The position numbers and the translations under genes are program-made. Of a DNA stretch of 64,000 nucleotides, positions 10,159 through 21,768 are shown in pieces (positions within the stretch are counted from its first letter, which is position 1; the number at the start of each line of letters is the position of its first letter). The notes beneath the pieces were generated by a model, which was not told where the DNA came from, made no database searches, and was given only the letters and a program-made list of their open reading frames with translations. The DNA is from Atopsyche davidsoni (lineage: Eukaryota; Arthropoda; Insecta; Trichoptera; Hydrobiosidae): positions 7,167,001-7,231,000 of the forward strand of contig JAILWY010000028.1 of assembly GCA_022113835.1 (NCBI GenBank). Direction: 5' to 3'.

Positions 10159-13100
10159 TTAGCCCTGGAACTCGAAGTTGTATCCGCCATTGAAGTTGAC
10201 GTTCGGAGCGTGTCCGCCATCTTGGCCGCCATTGTCTCCTCCCAGCTGAAAGCGAACACGATGGTTATCGATTTTTAGTAGATCCTGCCACCGAGGTCGC
10301 TTCGCTTTGGACCGGGGAGGCTCTCGAAAGGCCGCCTATGACTGGACATTGAGGTCTGACACTCACCGGCTTGCCGTCGTCCTGGTAGCGCTGGTAGTTG
10401 ACGTTGTGACGCTGCTCCACGTTGTAGAGCATGGCGCGCCCCCGCCCGGCCGGGGACTCCGGCTGCGGCTCCGGCTCCCTGAACGGCTGCATCTGAAACG
10501 TCAACTGCTCGATCTGCACCGTCCTCGGCGCGCCTTCCCGACCCGGGAGGTGCCCGATATGGCCGGGCTCAGCGAGTGTCTCGCTCGCGTACCTGAGGGC
10601 GGCGAGTGTTGGTGTAGCGCTGCTTGGGCTGCTGGGGCTGCTGGGGCTGCTGGGGCTGCTGGGGCTGCTCGCGGTGGTACTGCTCGGGGTACTCGCGGGT
10701 GATGGTGCGGTGCTTCTCGCCGTCTCCTCGCTCCCGCCTCTCCGGCGACTGGAACTCCGGGACGGGCTCCGCTCGCTTCGGCTGCTTCGGGGCGTGGTCC
10801 CCTTCGATAATCTAAAACCGCCGAATCGAACTTTCTTGTACTTTCTACACTATTTCTATTTCATGTATTCAATATTTTGACAGAGAGTAAGTAAGTACTT
10901 AGTATATTATTGATTTTTGTGAAGACCGTCTCACAGGAAGTACGATTTTGCCTATACAGGTTTGATTGATTGATTATGAATTAAGTACATTTTTTCAAAT
11001 ATTGAAAATTGATTAAAGAAACTCTTAGAAAAATATCATCGTGATTTGTGTGGGATTCGAGAACCCACATCCCCAAGCTAACATGGCCGGTGCATTACCA
11101 ATTATGCCAACGAATCACGATGATATTTTTCTAAGAGTTTCTTTAATCAATTTTCAATATTTGAAAAAATGTACTTAATCATTATCAATTAAGTACTTGG
11201 TATTCACAATAAAATATTTTTCAAGATAAAAAGTTTCAAGTAGAAAATTATACAAGTTTTACCAAAAATAGTTTTTCTTTGTAAATAACAATTAGTAATC
11301 ACACGCCGCCCGCCATTGCCGGTCACGCTGGTTCTTGTGGATGTCTGCAGTGTGTAGCTTTTCCTAAGAAATACCGACAGACAGTGTCACAGCTACTCCC
11401 GAATTTCAATCGAAAATATGTATGATTGCTCTTTGAATGTTTAATGCTGTGAGTAAACTATTAGCTATGGTCCCACGAGCGGTTTTTGTCTATGATACTT
11501 TAACAATGACGTGCTCGTGGAGAAGTTTTTTTTTTTCATGTCGTGACTTTTACCTTATGTAAACGGTATTGGCAGCTGTAAAAAGTGTTTTGCATTGTTG
11601 GTTTCTTGTATCATAACACTTTCCATGGATTTAGCCGAGTGAGTGCTCGCATTACGTAAATGTTAACAAAGAACGGTGCAAAGAATTTTTCTCGTGCGCA
11701 ATGGGCTCGCTGTAAACTCCGGCTGGGTTTTGATAAAATACTAAGAAAGTAATAACATTTAACAAAGATGGAGTACTGCGGTGCAACTCGGCTTCAACTC
11801 GGCGCGACGACGCACTCCACGAGGTATTTCAGTCTCAAAAGTCATTGTATTTTTATTTTTAGTGGATTGGAGTTTCTTGTAGATGTTCTGCACATTCGTA
11901 TTGTGAATTTTTGTATTTTTATCAATCATCTTTCTGATTTTGCTTTTTGAGAATCGAGCAGGACTGAGTTAGTATTTCCGCTCCTAACACCTAAAAAAAA
12001 ATTGACTACATCCCTATACGACCGTTCTCGTCGCTCCTTCCACTCGGGAATCCCGTTTCATTTCCCGTCCACCTTTTTACCAGCGAGTCCGCGTCACTTG
12101 CCCTACACTAATTGTAGAGCTGCACATTCATAAAAAGTGTTTTCGTAAAATTGTCAAGATTTGGTTCGTAACGCTTTCAATAACGTAACAAAAACAATAC
12201 ATTCATGTTACTATGTTACATGTTACTTTAAAGAAGAATGAGCGAATAATTATGTAAAAACTGCCATTTGTCTAATACAAAAATTAATGTTTCATTAAAA
12301 GTCAAATACACGAGATAAAGAAAATATATGTACAGAGATTTTCCCTCCACGCCGCGATTGAAAACCGAATGCAGTGCTGGAGATCCTGAAATTCCCGGTG
12401 ATTATTTTCTGAAAACACTTGACGCGAAACGTCGCCCCGCACGGAAAGGCGCGAAAAAGGGCGAAGAGGCGCGGAGAGGCGCGGAGAGGCGCGGAGAGGC
12501 GCGGAGAGGCGCGGAGAGGCGCGGAGAGGCGCGGAGAGGCGCGGAGAGGCGCGGAGAGGCGCGGAGAGGCGCGGAGAGGCGCGGAGAGGCGCGGAGAGGC
12601 GCGGCGGCAAGCGTGCGCTGCACTTTCTTCCGCATAGCAAACCGATCGTTTGGTAATCGATTGTTGTGCTTGTACGGAGAATGCGTCAACTGGAGCGTGA
12701 AACGATCGGTTTTTGTAACATTTCCCTCGGTCCGGTGTGATCTAGTCTGCAGTCGCACAGATCACTACTCAATTTATACATTTTGTACGCGCGGTCCGAA
12801 CGAGTAAAAGATTAGTGAATTCGCTACTAAAACTGGCAACTTTGTTTCCTAATGAAATTGAGAACACCGCAATTGTGAATGTGAAAGACATTCACGATCG
12901 CTCGGTTGCCATTTTCGTTGGGAATGCGCCTCCGTTCCTCCCACCTTGAAGCCGTCCTTGCCGGCCGTGTACTTGACGGAGATGACCCTCCCGGTGGGGT
13001 CCACGTACTGGTAGGCGCCCGTGCGCGTGCCGTCCGGCGAGATGGACTCCCCCTGCTTCAGCCCGTTGTCTGCCGCGAACACGTAGTTGAAGACCCCGTC

Positions 13101-15579
13101 TGAAAGCAGTCAGCGCCAGGCTAGTCGGAGATGTGCTCGTGACTCGACAATATTCCAGCGTGCACGCGAGGTCTCCCCGGCTCGCGCATCGCCAGAGCCG
13201 GGATCGTTCCTCACGGGAGACGCGCTTCGGGGGTGTCCGGGTCGTGGCGCCGGTTCGAGAATATTTAACTTGAATTATCTCACCGTTGGTTCGCTCTTGT
13301 TTGTGCGTAATGATCGCGGGCGGCGCCGCTCTGCCGACATCCTGCAAAAATATCTTCAAAGTAAATAAATTGAAATATATATAAATATGTTCATGAGTAA
13401 GTGAGGGTGTAGATAAGTATGCTCGTAGCACCCGGAGGGGGTCGGCAGGCTCGCTCTGGAAGATTCGCTGCCGCTCGAGCGTGGGAGGACTTATTCGGGG
13501 CGGCTTACCGGTTCGTGGTGGATGGACTCCGGCTGCCTGCCTCCGTCGTCGTTGCCGTTGTGGAAGGTCTGGGGCCCGTAGTAGTCCACGCGGGTGGCGC
13601 GGGCCAGCGCGGCGGCCGCGAGCAGCGTCAGGGCAGGGCAGAGCAGCACGCGGGCCTGCAACGAGTACAGTCAGCTCCGGCAGGGGCGAGGGGGTGCTAC
13701 GAGAGCTTTGTACTAACAATACTTATTTTAACAACAACACAATATTTTAGCAAAATATCCACCCATGAAATATTGAAATATTTTTATTGACATATTGTGG
13801 CGATGTCAATCACCCCGCATTCGTATCCATAAAAGTTCAGTCTCCGACAAGTAACTGCAAAGGAATGAATCCTTCCACGTGTAACAAGACCAAACAATGC
13901 AATAATGTTCCACGTGTAACGAGAACCAACAATGCAATATTGTTTACTCATCGGAAGGAAGCCACGAAATACAGGCACCCCACGACGCTGCACATGCCAA
14001 TGGATGTTGCGGAGGCACGCACAAAAACCCTATATAAGTCGACCCTCAGTCACCTCTTGAGCACTCCCCTGGTACCTTCGACGTAGTAACTTCGTACTCC
14101 TAATTGTAGTTCCTGAATAAAAGAACATTGAAAATTCTTTCGCCGCCTTCTGATTACATTCCTACCGAGAGATTGAAGCGGTTGGTGCCAACTCGACCAT
14201 TCCTGGCGAACCTGACAAAATATTAACCACAAATGTGAAATTGGTGACCCCGACGTGATCATCATAACCAACATAGGCGAAATTAGTGACCCCGACGTGA
14301 TATTTTACATCTTTTATTGGAATCAAGTCCCCGATTGTATAGTAAATCGTTTCCAAATTATTTTTGTCATCATATCATGTTCCGCTTGCCGGCCACGGGG
14401 CTCTCCGGGTGGTGCTCTCCGCGGCTGCAGACATGGCAAATTAAATATTACGTTTTCCTTATTTTGAAATGAAACAGAGGTAATATTGAATATTCAAAAG
14501 ATTCGCGCAGACCCCCCCCCCGGGAGTATTATTTTTAAATATCTTTTTAATGGTAGTATTACTCACTAGATAAGGAGAAAAAGTATGTTTTTTTGGATAT
14601 TTGGATATTGCAGTTCTCGCAAGTCGGTCGACCGAAGCGCATCGCATTTGTAACCGAGCACAATAAACCTGTATCGGTCATAACCGATACAAGTCGACCC
14701 GCATACCTGCGGATTTATTCAATATTTGATGACGATTTTGTCTAATAATGCTCATCGATTAAGATGTTCAGTCGCATAGTACACATATGAAACGACGGAG
14801 AAAAATGCTGGATTTTTAAAATTAAAATTCTCGCCTAATCGCAGTCCGCCACTGCTTTCTTAGAAAACTGTGTAAATCGAAATCATAGATTTTTATACGT
14901 AAAACCGTGTTAGTCAAAAAACAAACTAAAATATGCACAATTTGGTCATTTATTTCAGCGTAAAATAAATCTAACCATATCTTAAAAAAACCTCCTCTCA
15001 GAGGAGGTTGGCGACCATTTCACTGAGCATAAATTTATGCTGAATTAGTGTTCATGGTTTTCTATGGGAAAAATTTAATTTTATAGAAAATTACTACCCA
15101 ATTTTCGCCCAAATTCAAGTCCATAATAGATGACTTTTACTGTGAACGCAGCAGGTTCAGACTTCTCTTCATCAGAACCACTGTCACGATCATTTGTATC
15201 AGCGACCATGTCTCCGCAAGCCTGGTCTTCATATATTAATAATATCTATCTGTTGCAGACTTCTTAGAGTAAACGGTGTTATGTTGGTGGTGTAACAATT
15301 GTAAAAATGTCTAAATATAAATAAAATTTGGAAATTAAAATATCTGAGTAGAACTCCAAAATAATACAAACGAGTAAAAGATTTCGGATGGTGTTTCTAA
15401 AAACATAGGTGAAAATATCACATGAACACTTTTTATTTGAAAGAGCGAGTATGGCTGCAGCACAGCGCCAGTGGATATTTCCGAATTCGTCATGATTTTC
15501 ATGATCTACTCCGGTGACGAGGAACCGCAGGGGATTTTGCTATCAACGCTAAATATGAATGGAGACTTACATGCAGCAT
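10159..15579 (-). CDS. RR-type (chitin-binding) cuticular protein, seven exons
   Basis: A secreted structural protein of the insect cuticle that binds chitin through a Rebers-Riddiford domain. Minus-strand exons are 15579-15571, 13655-13509, 13341-13284, 13099-12945, 10811-10593, 10492-10367 and 10245-10159. Every junction has GT-AG borders and matching phase, giving 266 residues. Exon 1 encodes only Met-Leu-His before a strong GTAAGT donor; exon 2 completes a signal peptide (ARVLLCPALTLLAAAALARA). Exons 3-5 form the RR domain: AIITHKQERTNDG, FNYVFAADNGL, GAYQYVDPTGRVISVKYTA, then GFK joined to IIEGDHAPK. The C-terminal half is Pro/Gln-rich with PQQ repeats and ends YNFEFQG. The most tentative part is the tiny exon 1, chosen by phase, donor strength and signal-peptide fit. 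The 1.9-kb intron 1 contains an LTR and the 2.1-kb intron 4 contains a foldback and a minisatellite. Confidence 0.88.
10626..10669 (-). repeat. Coding 9-bp repeat (Pro-Gln-Gln)
   Basis: Near-perfect tandem copies of a 9-bp unit (GGGCTGCTG on plus) lie inside cuticular exon 5 and encode PQQ repeats on the minus strand. The 9-bp period keeps the frame whatever the copy number, unlike most other minisatellites in the window. Confidence 0.85.
10980..11179 (-). mobile_element. 200-bp perfect foldback element with a tRNA-like core
   Basis: Arms 10980-11046 and 11113-11179 are 67-bp reverse complements with no mismatch that I can see. The 66-bp loop, read on the minus strand with the inner arm ends, folds as a tRNA-like cloverleaf. 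I see a D arm with GCAT/ATGC stem and AATTGGTA loop, an imperfect anticodon stem, and a T arm with 5-bp GTGGG/CCCAC stem. The T loop has two extra bases (TTCTCGAAT instead of TTCGAAT). The acceptor stem runs straight into the long arms. A-box-like TGGCATAATTGG and a disrupted B-box are present. It sits in intron 4 of the cuticular gene. A diverged half copy lies at 52446-52554, so this is a dispersed family. A functional tRNA is unlikely: position 33 is not T and the T loop is enlarged. Confidence 0.75.
12471..12600. repeat. 10-bp minisatellite (GCGGAGAGGC), 13 perfect copies
   Basis: Thirteen identical decamers in a row, preceded by three degenerate copies (from 12441). It lies in intron 4 of the cuticular gene, outside coding sequence. 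The perfect homogeneity indicates recent expansion or gene conversion. Confidence 0.95.
13796..14231 (+). mobile_element. LTR of a retrotransposon, with adjacent primer-binding-like site
   Basis: The segment opens with TGTGG and closes with CCACA, the TG...CA inverted ends of an LTR, and is 436 bp long. Inside are a TATA box (CCTATATAAG near 14028) and an AATAAA (near 14116) in the order U3-R-U5. Ten bases after the end comes TTGGTGACCCCGACGTGATC (14241-14260), a tRNA primer-binding-like sequence of insect LTR elements; a second, partial copy of this motif begins at 14283. No gag or pol frame and no second LTR follow, so this is a truncated 5' end. It lies in intron 1 of the cuticular gene in the opposite orientation. 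The family (Ty3/gypsy or BEL) cannot be decided here. Confidence 0.65.
14989..15009. repeat. Perfect 21-nt hairpin
   Basis: Ten-bp arms (AACCTCCTCT and its complement) around a single C. The central heptamer TCTCAGA is the same as in the 9326-9360 hairpin. It lies in intron 1 of the cuticular gene. Confidence 0.8.
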
Positions 15580-16050
15580 GCTGGTATTTTGATGTTTTTT
15601 CACGGTTCTACGAACTCACTATCGATATACACTGCACGGTGGTTTCGGGGGCTCCGGCAGGTGTGGGGGGTTCAGGCGAGTCTCGGGGCTCCAGCAGCTG
15701 TGGCGGCAGAAGTGTTCTGCGCCACGCTTGTGTTGAAAACCTTTTTATACTGCAGCCGCCACAGCGGCGGGGGCGGCGCGCTCCAGCGCCCAGCACTCGC
15801 CACAAGCCTGCCCACACACACGCACACACACGCACACACACGCACACACACGCACACACACGCGCACACACACACGCACATATACATTGAATCATTTGAA
15901 GTTTCATACTTCATGACTTTTAGCCCCCTGTAAAGTTTTGTTAAGAGCAGACGCACTCGTGGGTGGTTTTGAACATTCATCACAACGAGGTCAGGATCTC
16001 TAGTAGGGACAACATTGACTGGGAGCAGGACATTGACTCAGCGCGGCAGG
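15580..16050. other. Upstream region of the cuticular gene with a (CACACG)n tract
   Basis: This is the region upstream of the proposed start codon of the minus-strand cuticular gene. It includes a GC-rich patch near 15640-15800 and a CACACG/CACACA tract at about 15812-15880. I could not choose a TATA or initiator with confidence. Open frames here come from the simple repeat. Confidence 0.4.
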
Positions 16051-16230
16051 GCTTGTGGTCTCAGGGCTCGTGGTCTCAGGGCTCGTGGTCTCAGGGCTCG
16101 TGGTCTCAGGGCTCGTGGTCTCAGGGCTCGTGGTCTCAGGGCTCGTGGTCTCAGGGCTCGTGGTCTCAGGGCTCGTGGTCTCAGGGCTCGTGGTCTCAGG
16201 GCTCGTGGTCTCAGGGCTCGTGGTCTCAGG
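16051..16230. repeat. 15-bp minisatellite, 12 copies (GCTCGTGGTCTCAGG)
   Basis: Twelve head-to-tail 15-mers; the first differs by one base (GCTTG). The 15-bp period keeps all frames open and would read as SQGSW repeats on plus, but nothing outside the array supports a protein. The array ends at a GCGCGGGGGCTCGG junction. Confidence 0.95.
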
Positions 16231-16382
16231 GCGCGGGGGCTCGGGGCGAGACCTACCACAAGCACTTGAAATTTCTCAGGAAAACTGACGGAAATTTTTC
16301 GTTATTCTGAATTACCACACATTTACTATCGCACATATAATATTTTTATCTTACTTTAATAATTTGCCATTATTCGATAATA

Positions 16383-16858
16383 GGCATGACGACAGTATCA
16401 AAGAATCAAAGAAATAATTATTTTAAGGGAAAATACATATTAAAAGGATTTAAAAAACTGATTTAGTTTTATTTAAAAATCTAAGATTAATAAGATTTTC
16501 AACAAATTAAAAGGTTAAAATACTGCAATCGGCCATTTTGACTGAAACACCAATCACAGCGCATGACGTCATACTGACGTCAACAACTCTATGGTATTCA
16601 AATTGGTCTATGGTCTTCAATGCAAACACAATGGCACGCCGGTTGACAATATAGTTAATGACGTCAGAGCGTCTAAAAAATGCTGCGATGACGTCACGCC
16701 TCGTGATGTCGCGTTTTCGCGCACTTTTGAAAAAATATTATAAAAATGGCTTTAAACATCGTTAAACTCTAGTTTTTTACCGAAATAAAGTTTTTTTCGT
16801 AAATAGTAAATGGGTACCCCCATTATGGAAGAGGATTTGAAAATCTTTCGTCATGCCT
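16383..16858. mobile_element. TA-flanked MITE rich in TGACGTCA-type sites
   Basis: Both ends carry the inverted terminal sequence GGCATGACGA, each bordered by a TA dinucleotide (16381-16382 and 16859-16860), as expected for a Tc1/mariner-type insertion. The interior (476 bp in all) has no transposase frame, so it would be non-autonomous. It contains several TGACGTCA or ATGACGTCA octamers between about 16564 and 16697. The short 10-bp terminal repeat makes the assignment moderate. Confidence 0.6.
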
Positions 16859-17127
16859 ATTATACTTTATTACCTTTAAAAATTACTTATTTGTTCATTT
16901 TGGATATATTTATTACAAATAAATAATGCAAAACAAGTTGAAAAATTGTTTCTGAATCATTTGAAGATGAATTTATATTTTATAAAATATCTTTTGAATA
17001 CAAATAAACGTACGATAAGAGTCAGCAATACATATAAAACAATAATGTACTGCTTGTAACACGAGTGTCAGGTCTTGGCGGACCTCGGTGATCCCGTGCG
17101 CTGAGGCCGTTTCGTTCGGCGCCCCGC

Positions 17128-17240
17128 GGCAGCCCCGCAGCCCCGCATTCCCGCAGCCCCGCAGCCCCGCAGCCCCGCAGCCCCGCAACCCCGCAGCCCC
17201 GCAGCCCCGCAGCCCCGCAGCCCCGCAGCCCCGCAGCCCC
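17128..17240. repeat. 8-bp minisatellite (GCAGCCCC)n
   Basis: About fourteen copies of an 8-bp unit, with single-base variants (GCATTCCC, GCAACCCC). The same unit forms a second array at 46355-46430, 29 kb away. Confidence 0.9.
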
Positions 17241-17310
17241 TGGAGCGGGAAGGATGCGATAGATTTTAACTGGCACAACTATGGGAACAGGTGATATGTG
17301 CAGTTTCTTT

Positions 17311-17324
17311 AACACATGCACACA

Positions 17325-17370
<46 letters not shown>

Positions 17371-17374
17371 TATA
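17311..17374. repeat. (TA)n/(CA)n microsatellite
   Basis: A run of TA dinucleotides bordered by CA-type repeats on both sides. Simple sequence only. Confidence 0.9.
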
Positions 17375-17503
17375 CAGGGCCGCATCGGCTTGGCTTTGCA
17401 TAGCAGCTCTTCCCGGCTCGCTGCTCCTCGGGCCCGCCAGGCCGCGCCTGCTGGCAGGCAATCTCACCAGCCCATTGAGAAAGATTATATAAACTGTGAG
17501 TGG

Positions 17504-18087
17504 TGCAAGTTGTGGCATTCGGGTAAAAAACATATCCAGGATATCCTAATAATTTGACAAAAACACTATCCTTCAGCACGAGTCCGTGGAAGTAAGAGAA
17601 AGAGAAAGGAAGAAGAATAGGCCAGGACGTTTACAGGAGAGATCGATGCACTCGGTGTGCTATGGCGGTCATGTTCCGGATACTAGCGGTAATATTTTTG
17701 TCGTTTACAAACATAGGGAAGGTGATTTATAACAAATAAAAAAGAGACATTGCATGTATACCCTGGTTCCGGGCAGGCTCTGGGCAACGCACCGGATGGC
17801 TGCGAACACTTGTTCGCCCTTTTGTAAAGGTGTGTTGCTCTATTTCAAATGCTAGTTGTGACAAAAATTATCCGTAATTTTCTTTAGTTTTAAACTGTCC
17901 AGAAAGTATTAAATTCAGAGACCTCCTAAGTGCTTGTGCAGTTCGACGGGCATGGAAAAACAATATGAATATATTTTATTAATTACTATGATATTTATTT
18001 AATTTAATAAGGATTTAACGTAACGGCTTAAGAGCGGTGCTTTTACCCTAACTCCGTTTTACTTCACCATACATATATATACTCGTA
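17504..18087 (+). repeat. Left copy of a 584-bp inverted repeat pair
   Basis: This segment is the reverse complement of 22890-23473, with the same length and only about one mismatch noticed (near 17584). Homology starts at TGCAAGTTGTGGC and stops at ATACTCGTA. It contains no convincing frame and its own ends are not inverted repeats of each other. It may be one copy of an unclassified repeat or one arm of a larger inverted structure. Confidence 0.85.
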
Positions 18088-19990
18088 CTTCAAAATACAT
18101 TTTTGTATTTTACTCGCAAAATACGCACAAATTTAATACAGTTAATGTTTAAAAAGGGACATGATGAGCTTAAATATCTTTTTTAATAGATGTCAAGCCT
18201 TGTACAGCGTTAAATCAGCCAAAAACGATTTTTAAACACCGATAAACGAATTGACGTCATCCCCGCTTCGTGTCCATCTCCGGTCTGCCAGAAATAAAAG
18301 ACCATTTTACCTAGAGAAGTCGTGTCATTTGTTTTATTTAATTTTTACTTTATTATTCTATTGAGAAAGTTGATTTTTTTACAGAGTATTGAAAAACTAT
18401 AAGTTATATTTATCTATTTTTAATTATTTAATTAACGTCCATTTTCAGGGTAAAATAAAATTTTGAAGATGTTGAAAAAATGGATAAAATGACGATTTTC
18501 AAATTTTCAAACTAATCCTACCGAGAGGGTTTATAATTAATCTTTTAATTCCAACTAAAAAAAGAGTCATAAATGTTTAGGATTCTTGGAACAGGTACAT
18601 AACGAATCTCCAAATTCCTACACATCAATCGGAAAAACACATATTTATCATATTAAAACTAAATTTATAAAAAATAAAAATATTTCACATTTGGGAGAAG
18701 GGATGTATCTAACTTTTTTCATTAAAATTTTTCTGATTGGTGCTGTCGATTTTTCGCAAGAGGTACAAGAAAATGATCAAAAAACTCGAATACGGATGCT
18801 AAGCGCCCGCCGCAGTATCCATTTATAATCATGGTTGTCTTATATTGGCTTTTATATGTTTTCATTCCAGTCTTCGCTGCAATCGTTGGCCCACGCACCA
18901 GGCGCCTCCACCGATGAAGACGTTTTATTGAGTTTTAAGGTATTTCCCCTTATAATTTACGATTATACTGCCAGGGGGTACTCCCGGTCTAAACGAGGTC
19001 GTCATATCGGGAGAATTCCAGCGCGCACATTCATTTACACCTTAAATGCCAGTCGCCGGCATCATCTGGCCAGGGCTGGCCGGTCCCGGTTCTGATCCGC
19101 TCCGAGAAATATATTTTTTGATTCGGTTAAATCGTGAATTCTTTTACTAGATACTAGATTTTGAGTACGAGAAGGCTTCATAAATGAAATTCAATTCCAA
19201 AAATATGTACATATCTACACAGCGATGATGCGTTGCACTCGGGTGCTCGGCGAGCCGGCGCCGGCAGTTTGCAACAGAGCGTTTGCCTTTTCATTTCGTG
19301 AAAATTACACCAGCGGCTGAAATTGTTTGCCTTCTAAAAAAATTCACCGCGCGCCACTGTCCCATTACCTCGCCACTGGCGTGGCATATATTTTTGCCAA
19401 TTTATTATTTCATGACATGTGTACATGTATACTTGGAAATTGCGCTTTTTTTAATTTGCAAAGTGTTTGAAGCCCCTGAAAGACGCCCGCGTCTTCAACC
19501 CCCACCCGACCCGATGGGGTCTGAAGTAACCGCGGTCTAAACAATTACCAAAACACGTCCTTTCGAGATACCGGTAGGAATCACAAGACATGTCGCAGCC
19601 GCGGTTCAGAAAGGTCTCCTCGGATTGCATTTTTTATTGGATGTCAGTGGCCCTGAATCGGGTCAAAATGGATGATCAACTGTCACGTCCTGACACCCAA
19701 GAAAATAAACCAGTAAATAACGACCGCCAGAACAACTTTACGTACCCGAGCAACATTATATATCACGAGTACCTGCTTTCACATGAAACCACTCACCTGT
19801 TGGAACTGCGCTCGACCCCGCTGCTGCGACACGCTTCGCAAATCTGCGAGATTGACCTGCCAGCCTGTTGCCTCCTCGTTCTCTAGTCTAAAGAGTTTTC
19901 TGTATTTGTTTTTTTATGTAACTATTCCTCAATGAGCCAGTTCTCCACGTGTAGAGTTTAAAAATAATATATTGGAAATATACTCAAGCT
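18088..19990. other. Spacer inside the inverted repeat pair, no gene seen
   Basis: A+T-rich first part, mixed composition later. Several short open frames are present but none has a recognisable motif or splice-bounded context. No transposase signature (DDE/D) is visible. Confidence 0.4.
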
Positions 19991-20144
19991 GATGCTGGCC
20001 CGCAGGGTGCGTGGGGGTTCCCCTCGCATTCCTTCCCGGCTCCGGGCCCCGCGGGGCATTCCTCGTCTCTGGTATGGCGATATTGCTTGGCGCGACCCCC
20101 TCGCAGCGTCCGCCCCTACTTCATATGCCATGGTACTTACAAAC

Positions 20145-20145
<1 letters not shown>

Positions 20146-20188
<43 letters not shown>
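20146..20188. repeat. (TA)n microsatellite
   Basis: About twenty TA copies inside the inverted-repeat interval. Confidence 0.95.
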
Positions 20189-20565
20189 CAAACAAGTAAG
20201 TAGTGGGCAAAAAAAATGATATCAAATATCTCCGCGAGGATGTTACGTATCTTTCTGGAATAGACGCGCTACTTGGTGTTCCGCTGGCTCGCGTGGAGTC
20301 GCGCGAGAGATGTCTGTCATCTGCGAATTTAAGAACTCAGTGCTCGAGACCAACGACCCGGCTTGATTGTACGCTTAAAGGGAATTTGCAAAAGGTAGAA
20401 TGAGAACGTAACGATTGCCGAGAGAAGGGACTTGCAGGGTTGTCCTCGCACGTTTCCGCCGGAAGTAATGCAATCAGCCATCCCGCCCGACCACGCGCCC
20501 CGAGGGCCGGACGTGACGCGCGCCGCTCCGGGAGGATCGGGTCGCGCCCTGCAGGGACTTCCCCA

Positions 20566-20705
20566 CAGCCTGCTGCTTCCCCACAGCCTGCTGCTTCCCC
20601 ACAGCCTGCTGCTTCACCACAGCCTGCTGCTTCCCCACAGCCTGCTGCTTCACCACAGCCTGCTGCTTCCCCACAGCCTGCTGCTTCACCACAGCCTGCT
20701 GCTTC
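20566..20705. repeat. 18-bp minisatellite (CCTGCTGCTTCMCCACAG), about eight copies
   Basis: The copies alternate between two variants, CTTCCCC and CTTCACC, partly in an A-B-A-B order that suggests expansion of a dimer. It lies between the two 584-bp inverted repeats. Frames through it (AASPQP or EAAGCG repeats) reflect the multiple-of-three period only. Confidence 0.9.
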
Positions 20706-21165
20706 ACCGCTGCGCCGGACTCCCTTTTTGCGTTGCGAGTGTTTTGCCCTTTTCAAAGACCATTCGATGATTTACGGAATTAAAAAGTTATCCCGCCGCC
20801 TTTAATCGAGCTGCGCACCCTTCGGTCCGTAAGGAAGTGGTGATTTCCGTCCACAAGTTTTTTGATATTTTATTTCAGACATGTATAGTCATTTTTGCAT
20901 CCAAAAGGGATCCTCAGTTAAGATGGTACCGCGGGTTTCGAAACGCCGCGTATCATGCGAAAATAATGGAAAGGAGAATACGCGCAGTCGGGGAAATTGT
21001 ATTTAACAAATCAAATTTCTACGCGACTTCGAAGGTCTACAAGTCCTCGTGGGGCTGTTCCCCGGCAAGTACTCGCTTCTCCACTGCCACGTCCCTCTTT
21101 TAATTATATGCCTTGGGTTCACGGCACGTATGAAACGACGGGGAAAAAAATGCAAAATAACAAAA

Positions 21166-21275
<110 letters not shown>

Positions 21276-21768
21276 TATATATCGCTTCCGCGGTGAGTCT
21301 ACCAGCCCTGCCGTCGCCTTGTCCCGGGCCTCGAGAGAGTTGCCATGCGAGCGAATTTCTATACTGATTATTTTAAACTAGGTTTTGCAGGATGCTGGTT
21401 TCGATTCCTGAGGAAGCTATTTAGTAATCTATTTATTCTATCTATTATTTTGTCGAATGCAAGCTCCCGTGTTGCCCTTCGCTCGTAGGAGTGCGCCCAT
21501 CACTCCCTAACGTTACTCTACCGCTTTTGATAAACTAACGAATAGCATATTTAATGAATTATCATTTTTTTAATCGATTGCAATTTTTAATTTGGCGATT
21601 AATTTTTATACTCACGGCAGACTTATTTAATTTGTAATACTCTATATTTAGAAGCAAATATGAAAAGCCAAATGATAAATAAATCAGGTTTTTTGATCCT
21701 TGAGCGCTTTCGCATTTCCAGGACTTCGCCATACTGACGAAGCCTCCGAAAAGTGAAACCGCTCCCAT

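Noticed and set aside
10980..11179. Functional tRNA gene
   Set aside because: T loop has two extra bases, position 33 is not T, and the anticodon stem has a mismatch; better read as a tRNA-derived element.
12328..12807. Long Arg/Gly/Ala-rich open frames on both strands
   Set aside because: They are produced by the stop-free 10-bp repeat; the same region is intronic in a well-supported cuticular gene model.
15963..16310. A protein with SQGSW repeats
   Set aside because: A 15-bp unit keeps every frame open. The flanks show no start context, splice site or homology to support translation.
20337..20805. Repeat proteins over the 18-bp array
   Set aside because: Period is a multiple of three, giving open frames by itself; no supporting flanking motif.
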